Source: Bacillota bacterium | Lineage (GTDB): Bacteria; Bacillota; Clostridia; Peptostreptococcales; Anaerovoracaceae | Direction of reading: 5' to 3' | DNA length: 18,289 nucleotides | Assembly (NCBI GenBank): GCA_017936025.1 | Contig: JAGBGL010000177.1 | Coordinates: 1 to 18,289, forward strand | In this document: positions 14,090-18,289 of the stretch, piece after piece | Layout of the letters: each line of letters begins with the position of its first letter | How positions within the stretch are numbered: position 1 is the stretch's first letter | Program-made: the position numbers and the translations under genes | The notes under the pieces: model-generated | Seen by the model: only the letters and a program-made list of their open reading frames with translations | Databases searched by the model: none | Told to the model about the DNA's origin: nothing

Positions 14090-14507
14090 CCAGCCTCTTT
14101 GTCATAGTCACCGTAGTTCCCTCTCCGGCTTCTGACACAACTTCGACACGGTCCATAAAACTCTCCATGACCGTGAATCCCATCCCTGACCGTTCTTCAG
14201 GCTTTCCTGTCGTAAACATAGGCTCGCGGGCCTTTTCAACATCTTCGATGCCTGCACCCCAGTCACGGATTATCAGCGTTATGTAACGTTTTTCTGAAAC
14301 CTTGCATTCCATCTCCACTATCCCTTCAGGATCTTCCCTGTATCCATGGATTATGCTGTTACTGACTGCTTCCGATACACCCGTTTTTATTTCCGTCAGT
14401 TCTTCCAGCGTCGGATCCAGATGAGCCGCGAATGCCGCCGCAACAGATCTGGCAAACGATTCGTTCACTCCCAGCGCTGCAAACCGCACTGTCATTCTGT
14501 TTTCCAT
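14073..14507 (-). CDS. spoIIAB: Anti-sigma-F factor SpoIIAB (GHKL-fold kinase)
   Basis: The 144-residue histidine-kinase-like ATPase binds sigma-F and phosphorylates the SpoIIAA serine. Motifs present: N-box EAVSNSIIHGY (near 47-57), G1 box RDWGAGIEDVEKA (near 82-94) and G2 box GMGFTVMESFMD (near 107-118). Length matches the family. The ATG at 14507 shares a base with the spoIIAA stop (TAATG), and a GGGGGTGA ribosome site lies upstream in spoIIAA. It is coupled to both neighbours by overlap, as expected for proteins needed in fixed ratio. Confidence 0.97.
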   Translation of the reverse strand: MENRMTVRFAALGVNESFARSVAAAFAAHLDPTLEELTEIKTGVSEAVSNSIIHGYREDPEGIVEMECKVSEKRYITLIIRDWGAGIEDVEKAREPMFTTGKPEERSGMGFTVMESFMDRVEVVSEAGEGTTVTMTKRLDACGK

Positions 14508-14878
14508 TACTCATTCACCCCCAGCTTCATCTGTTCGTATCCCCTTAGAAGCCATATGGCTTCTTCCGCTGTATTTTCCTTATTTATGACTGTAAATACC
14601 CCTGCCATCAGCAATATTTTTTCCACATAGTCGGAACAGCCGGCAAGCACCAGCCTTCCTCCCCTCTCAGAAATCTTACTGTACCTACCCAGTACAACAC
14701 CGATCCCCGAACTGTCCATAAAAGTAACTTTCTCCATATCCATCACAAGATGCCTGCATTTGAAAGCATCCATTGCTTCATCTATCTCTTCACGCAGCTT
14801 CCCTGCGCAGTGGTGATCCAGTTCCCCTGAAACAGATACCACAAAAATATCGTCTGTTACCAGAAACGATGACTGCAT
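14507..14878 (-). CDS. spoIIAA: Anti-sigma-F factor antagonist SpoIIAA
   Basis: The 123-residue STAS-domain protein carries the MDSSGIGV motif at 54-61; the second serine (S57) is the residue phosphorylated by SpoIIAB. Unphosphorylated SpoIIAA displaces sigma-F from SpoIIAB, switching on the forespore program after SpoIIE acts. The ATG at 14878 has GGGAGG 8 nt upstream. It heads the operon, with a TATAAT-type promoter and a Spo0A-box-like site upstream. Confidence 0.96.
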   Translation of the reverse strand: MQSSFLVTDDIFVVSVSGELDHHCAGKLREEIDEAMDAFKCRHLVMDMEKVTFMDSSGIGVVLGRYSKISERGGRLVLAGCSDYVEKILLMAGVFTVINKENTAEEAIWLLRGYEQMKLGVNE

Positions 14879-14917
14879 AAAAAAATCCTCCCTTCTCCCG
14901 GTGTAACTCTCACTTAA

Positions 14918-14946
14918 ATTATAATTAAGTATCTGTTACATGTCCT
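14918..14946 (-). promoter_or_regulatory. Candidate promoter of the spoIIA operon
   Basis: On the minus strand AGGACA (14946-14941), a 17-nt spacer and TATAAT (14923-14918). The -35 matches 4 of 6. The -10 sits inside an inverted repeat, ACTTAA (14912-14917) and TTAAGT (14925-14930), and the -35 overlaps another, TCCTTA/TAAGGA (14943-14959). Confidence 0.45.
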
Positions 14947-14976
14947 TAGGAGATAAGGAGGAAAAAATTCTATTTT

Positions 14977-14983
14977 TGTCGAT
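14977..14983. promoter_or_regulatory. Spo0A-box-like site upstream of spoIIAA
   Basis: TTTTTGTCGATTTT (14973-14986) contains TGTCGAT, one mismatch from the 0A-box core TGTCGAA, about 30 bp upstream of the -35. Spo0A~P directly controls spoIIA in Bacillus, which makes the position meaningful. The match is short. Confidence 0.45.
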
Positions 14984-15016
14984 TTTCTGTACTCTGTAGC
15001 CTCGCCGGCTTACGGA

Positions 15017-16204
15017 TTATTCAGGTTTGATATCAACGATTTCCTTGGCAGCAATAGCATCTGCAATCAGTTTTTCGCAGTCCAGCTTGCTTTCGGATTC
15101 GAGGATACGTTCCAGTTTAGGTTTAGTTGCCGGATGTTTTGGCAGGAATACTGTACAGCAGTCTTCATAAGGCATGATGGAAGTCTCATAAGTACCGATT
15201 TCCTTTGCCTTGTCCATAATATCCACCTTGTCCATAGCGATCAGAGGTCTCATTACAGGCAACTGTACGGAAGCATCTGTAACCACCAGCGCTTCTGCAG
15301 TCTGGCTGGCTACCTGACCCAGGTTTTCACCCGTGATCAGCATTCCGCATCCGGTTTCTTTCGCAACTGCTTCCGCGATACGCATCATGAAACGGCGCAC
15401 TAGGATAGTTGTCTCTTCTTCAGGGCAGTTCTGAACGATAGCTTCCTGGATAGGCAGCAGGTTTACGACATGCATCTTGAATCTGCCGCAGTAAGTAGCA
15501 ACGATTCTTGCCAGGTCTTCAACTTTTTCCTGAGCTCTCTGGCTTGTGTACGGATAGGAATGGAAGTGGATAGCTTCGATCATCATTCCGCGTTTTGCCA
15601 TCATCCATGTAGCGACCGGACTGTCGATACCGCCGGACAGCAGAGTCATACCCTTGCCGTTAGTGCCCAGAGGCAGTCCGCCAAAGCCTGCGATCTTGTC
15701 CTGATAGATATAGGATCTGTCCGCTCTTACATCAACGTGCAGCATACAGTCAGGATCGTTTACATCAACGTGCAGCACTTTGCATCCGATCAGAACCTTT
15801 GCGCCGATAATTCTGCCGATCTCAGGGGACTTCACAGGGAAGTTCTTGTCAGCTCTCTTAGCCTTAACTTTGAAAGACTGGATACCTTTGGTTTCGATCA
15901 GTTCGTTCATGTATGCAACAGCGGCTTCACCGATAGCGTCCAGGTTGGATTCAGCCTCTACAGCAGGGCTGATGGAAGCAACACCGAATACCTTTGAGAT
16001 TTCCTTGATGATATCCTCTTTTGCATATTCTTTGTCTGCTCTTACGAATACCAGACCATCCTGTCTTCTAACTGTGAAATTTTCAAATTTACGTTTGAGA
16101 AGCTTTTTGATACGCTCTGTCAGCATACGTTCAAAGTAAGGTTTATTCATACCTTTCAGTGCAACTTCTCCATATCTTACGATAAAAATATTCTGTTCGT
16201 TCAC
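15017..16204 (-). CDS. thiI: tRNA uracil 4-sulfurtransferase ThiI
   Basis: The 395-residue product has the N-terminal ferredoxin-like region (RYGEVALKGMN), a THUMP domain (about 60-165) and a PP-loop ATPase with LLSGGIDSPVATWMM near 180-195. ThiI activates U8 of tRNA with ATP and inserts sulfur to make s4U; in some bacteria it also supplies sulfur to the thiamine thiazole. No C-terminal rhodanese domain is present, as is usual in Bacillota; sulfur would come directly from the cysteine desulfurase next door. The start chosen is GTG 16204, with AAGGAG 8 nt upstream and the product opening at NEQNIFIVRYGE; an upstream in-frame ATG (16273) would overlap the desulfurase by 56 nt and add 23 unrelated residues. 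The desulfurase stop is 13 nt upstream. Confidence 0.96.
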   Translation of the reverse strand: MNEQNIFIVRYGEVALKGMNKPYFERMLTERIKKLLKRKFENFTVRRQDGLVFVRADKEYAKEDIIKEISKVFGVASISPAVEAESNLDAIGEAAVAYMNELIETKGIQSFKVKAKRADKNFPVKSPEIGRIIGAKVLIGCKVLHVDVNDPDCMLHVDVRADRSYIYQDKIAGFGGLPLGTNGKGMTLLSGGIDSPVATWMMAKRGMMIEAIHFHSYPYTSQRAQEKVEDLARIVATYCGRFKMHVVNLLPIQEAIVQNCPEEETTILVRRFMMRIAEAVAKETGCGMLITGENLGQVASQTAEALVVTDASVQLPVMRPLIAMDKVDIMDKAKEIGTYETSIMPYEDCCTVFLPKHPATKPKLERILESESKLDCEKLIADAIAAKEIVDIKPE

Positions 16205-16217
16205 TTTAATTCTCCTT

Positions 16218-17333
16218 TTATCTGAAGCTTCCCAGCTTGCGGAAGCGGCCAACTGCTGCTTTAACTTTTTCAAGTACGATATCCATTTCTTCTATCGTGT
16301 TGTAATTACTGAAGCTGAAGCGGATAGCGCCTTCGATTTCTTTATCTTTAAGTCCCATTGCTGCAAGCACGTGGCTGTTGCCCTTTTTGTTGGAAGAACA
16401 TGCAGATCCAGTGGAAACATAGATCTGATCCTGTTCCAGCGTGTGGAGCAGGACTTCTGCTCTCGTGCCGAGGAATGAGATATTCAGCACTGACGGACAT
16501 CCGTCCTCAGGACTGTTTATTTTAATATCTTTGATTTCTTCTTTTATACCTTTCAGAAGATAACTGCGCAGCTCTGCCAGTCTGTCATTTTTTCCGATCA
16601 TCTCTGCTGCAACTCCAAGACCTGCAATAGCCGGAACATTCTCAGTTCCTGAACGCATTCCGGACTCCTGTCCTCCGCCCACTAAGAATGCCGGAATATT
16701 GATCCCTTTGTTTACCCACAGACCGCCAATTCCTTTCGGGCCATGGATCTTATGTCCGCTGATTGAAATCATGTCTGCTTTTTTAGGAAGCGGGATCTTT
16801 CCGAAAGACTGTACAGCGTCCGTATGCAGGATCGCTTTTCTTTTTATCTCAGCGATTTCATCGATCGGCATGATGTTTCCTGTTTCGTTATTCACATGCA
16901 TGATAGAAATCAGGATAGTATCATCGTTTATGGCCGCCTTCAGCTGATCCATATTCAGGTCACCGTTTTTATCCACACCGATATAAACGGCCTCAAAACC
17001 CTGATCTTCCAGTCTTCTGAATGCTTCCAGGACTGCCGGATGTTCGACCTGAGATGTGATAATACGGTTGCCCCTGCGCTTTCTTGCGTTTGCGGCACCG
17101 AATATCGCCATACTGTCTGCCTCTGTTCCCCCGGAAGTAAAATAGAAATCTCCCTGCTGACGGTCCATTGCCTTCATCACTTTTTTGCGGGCTTCTTTGA
17201 TCGCCTTTTCTGATGTAACGCCCAGACTGTACAGAGATGACGGATTCCCGAAGTCTTCTTTCATATATTTGAGCATCGTTTCAGTTACCTGATCGTGCTG
17301 TCTTGTTGTCGCACTGTTATCTAAATAAATCAT
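16218..17333 (-). CDS. Cysteine desulfurase (NifS/IscS class)
   Basis: The 371-residue PLP enzyme takes sulfur from cysteine as a persulfide. Seen: YLDNSATT at the start, TSGGTEADSMA (cofactor region), the PLP lysine in SISGHKIHGPKG, and the mobile catalytic loop STGSACSSNKKGNSHVL with its Cys. The long loop is class I (IscS/NifS-like). Its immediate neighbour thiI suggests the sulfur goes to tRNA s4U or thiamine rather than to general Fe-S assembly; no iscU lies beside it. The start is ATG 17333 with AAAGGGG 7 nt upstream; an in-frame ATG at 17351 has no ribosome site. The operon has its own promoter at 17362-17390. Confidence 0.95.
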   Translation of the reverse strand: MIYLDNSATTRQHDQVTETMLKYMKEDFGNPSSLYSLGVTSEKAIKEARKKVMKAMDRQQGDFYFTSGGTEADSMAIFGAANARKRRGNRIITSQVEHPAVLEAFRRLEDQGFEAVYIGVDKNGDLNMDQLKAAINDDTILISIMHVNNETGNIMPIDEIAEIKRKAILHTDAVQSFGKIPLPKKADMISISGHKIHGPKGIGGLWVNKGINIPAFLVGGGQESGMRSGTENVPAIAGLGVAAEMIGKNDRLAELRSYLLKGIKEEIKDIKINSPEDGCPSVLNISFLGTRAEVLLHTLEQDQIYVSTGSACSSNKKGNSHVLAAMGLKDKEIEGAIRFSFSNYNTIEEMDIVLEKVKAAVGRFRKLGSFR

Positions 17334-17361
17334 AGATATCCCCTTTATCATTAACCAATTT

Positions 17362-17390
17362 ATTTTATCTTAAGTCCGCCCTTCCGTCAA
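17362..17390 (-). promoter_or_regulatory. Sigma-A promoter of the desulfurase-thiI operon
   Basis: On the minus strand TTGACG (17390-17385), a 17-nt spacer and TAAAAT (17367-17362): 5 of 6 at both hexamers, 28 nt before ATG 17333. It lies just downstream of the trpB terminator. Confidence 0.75.
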
Positions 17391-17417
17391 GCAGTTCCAG
17401 ACTGTCCCTGGGCACAG

Positions 17418-17442
17418 AAAACCCGCCGTACATGCCGGCGGG
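17418..17442 (-). terminator. Terminator after trpB
   Basis: cccgccg (17422-17428) pairs with cggcggg (17436-17442) around a 7-nt loop; on the minus strand TTTT (17421-17418) follows. The U-tract is short but the stem is very GC-rich. Confidence 0.75.
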
Positions 17443-17459
17443 CCATTAGTGTCAAATAT

Positions 17460-18289
17460 TTATCTGATACCGTATTTTTCGATGATATAATCCATATCCT
17501 TGTCGCCTCTTCCGGACAGGCAGATCAGCACTGAGCCTTTGCCCATTTTTTCCGCCAGCTTCATGCCGTATGCAACTGCATGGGCACTTTCGATAGCAGG
17601 AATGATACCTTCCATTCTGGAGAGTTTGAAAAATGCATCGATTGTTTCATCGTCACCTATCGCATCGTAGTGAACTCTGCCCGCGTCACGCAGGAAGGCA
17701 TGCTCAGGGCCGGAGGACGGATAATCCAGACCGCTTGCCACAGAGTAAACAGGAGCAGGATCGCCATTTTCATCTTTCAGCATGATACTGTTGAAGCCAT
17801 GCATGATACCTTCCTCACCGTACTGCAGACTGGCAGCATGGTCTCCCAGAGTTGAGCCTTTACCCAGAGGTTCAACACCGTATAATTCTACAGGATCGTT
17901 CAGGAATCCGGAGAACATGCCCATGGAGTTTGATCCTCCGCCTACGCATGCAACTACAGCATCCGGCAGTTCACCTGTCATTTCCAGGAACTGCGATCTT
18001 GATTCCTCGCCCACAACATGCTGGAAGTCTCTTACCATCATAGGGAACGGATGAGGGCCTACAACAGAACCGATGCAGTAAATAGCATCTTTATATTCTC
18101 TCGCATAAGCTTCAAATGCAGCATCTACAGCCTCTTTCAGTGTTGCCAGACCATGAGTTACTTCCACCACATTTGCGCCCAGGATTTTCATTCTCGCAAC
18201 GTTAGGAGCCTGTTTTGCAATGTCCACGGAACCCATATAGATGTCACATTCAAGACCGAAATATGCCGCAGCAGTAGCAAGTGCAACAC
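17460..18289 (-). CDS. trpB: Tryptophan synthase beta chain (5' end beyond window)
   Basis: The last 275 residues of TrpB are present; the open frame continues past 18289, so the internal ATG at 18236 is not the start, and roughly 120 N-terminal residues with the PLP lysine are missing. Visible landmarks: ATAAAYFGLECDIYMGSVD (the beta-chain ATAAALFGM-type segment), the phosphate-binding loop CVGGGSNSMGMF, and the C-terminal SGRGDKDMDYI. The type is the ordinary TrpB1. It condenses indole with serine to form tryptophan, normally with TrpA as partner. Here no trpA follows: the stop is succeeded by a terminator 18 nt later, so trpA must lie upstream, elsewhere, or be absent. Confidence 0.96.
   Translation of the reverse strand, partial: VALATAAAYFGLECDIYMGSVDIAKQAPNVARMKILGANVVEVTHGLATLKEAVDAAFEAYAREYKDAIYCIGSVVGPHPFPMMVRDFQHVVGEESRSQFLEMTGELPDAVVACVGGGSNSMGMFSGFLNDPVELYGVEPLGKGSTLGDHAASLQYGEEGIMHGFNSIMLKDENGDPAPVYSVASGLDYPSSGPEHAFLRDAGRVHYDAIGDDETIDAFFKLSRMEGIIPAIESAHAVAYGMKLAEKMGKGSVLICLSGRGDKDMDYIIEKYGIR

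Noticed and set aside
14967..14990. Sigma-H-like promoter ACAGAAAAT/ATAGAAT upstream of spoIIAA
   Set aside because: The spacer between the two elements is only 8 nt, shorter than the 11-12 nt expected.
16205..16273. Upstream ATG extension of thiI
   Set aside because: It overlaps the desulfurase by 56 nt; a GTG with a good AAGGAG gives the family-typical N-terminus.

Overview
The window looks like ordinary chromosome from an endospore-forming Clostridia-type bacterium (Bacillota) of moderate GC. The evidence is an intact spoIIAA-spoIIAB-sigF operon, a rapZ-whiA neighbourhood with PHP and murB genes upstream, strong AGGAGG ribosome binding sites, sigma-A promoters, and a cysteine desulfurase-thiI pair. 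The genus cannot be fixed from the sequence alone. No transposase, integrase, phage gene or CRISPR array was seen.

Layout. 1-6300 (minus strand): an AI-2E-family membrane protein, murB, a PHP-domain hydrolase and rapZ overlap one another by 4-20 nt. A terminator-like hairpin follows, then whiA, a hotdog thioesterase and the 5' part of an RlmD-type rRNA methyltransferase cut by the window edge. 6301-7860: argG stands alone behind a sigma-A promoter and what looks like a tandem ARG operator, and ends at a near-perfect terminator. 7874-9245 (minus): a two-gene unit encodes two proteins that look like degenerate enzymes, a cysteine-free MoaA-like half-barrel and a Fic-fold protein with a broken catalytic motif. 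9290-10980: a YfcE-like phosphodiesterase, a repeat-rich intergenic element, a PaaI-type thioesterase, and a VOC protein divergent from it across two interleaved promoters. 10978-13169: a nicotinamidase-like hydrolase lies downstream of a ZIP metal transporter, and a QueG-like iron-sulfur protein is divergent from them. 13177-13344: tRNA-Arg(ACG) with its own promoter and a terminator shared with sigF. 13343-14878 (minus): the spoIIA operon. 15017-17390 (minus): cysteine desulfurase and thiI (sulfur transfer to tRNA or thiamine) with their own promoter. 17418-18289 (minus): a terminator and the 3' part of trpB, with no trpA after it.

Most genes are housekeeping: cell wall (murB), arginine and tryptophan synthesis, tRNA/rRNA modification, sporulation control and metal uptake. 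The part least explained by known families is the pseudo-radical-SAM/pseudo-Fic bicistron at 7906-9188. The hairpin-rich repeat at 9840-9952 is the other non-standard structure.
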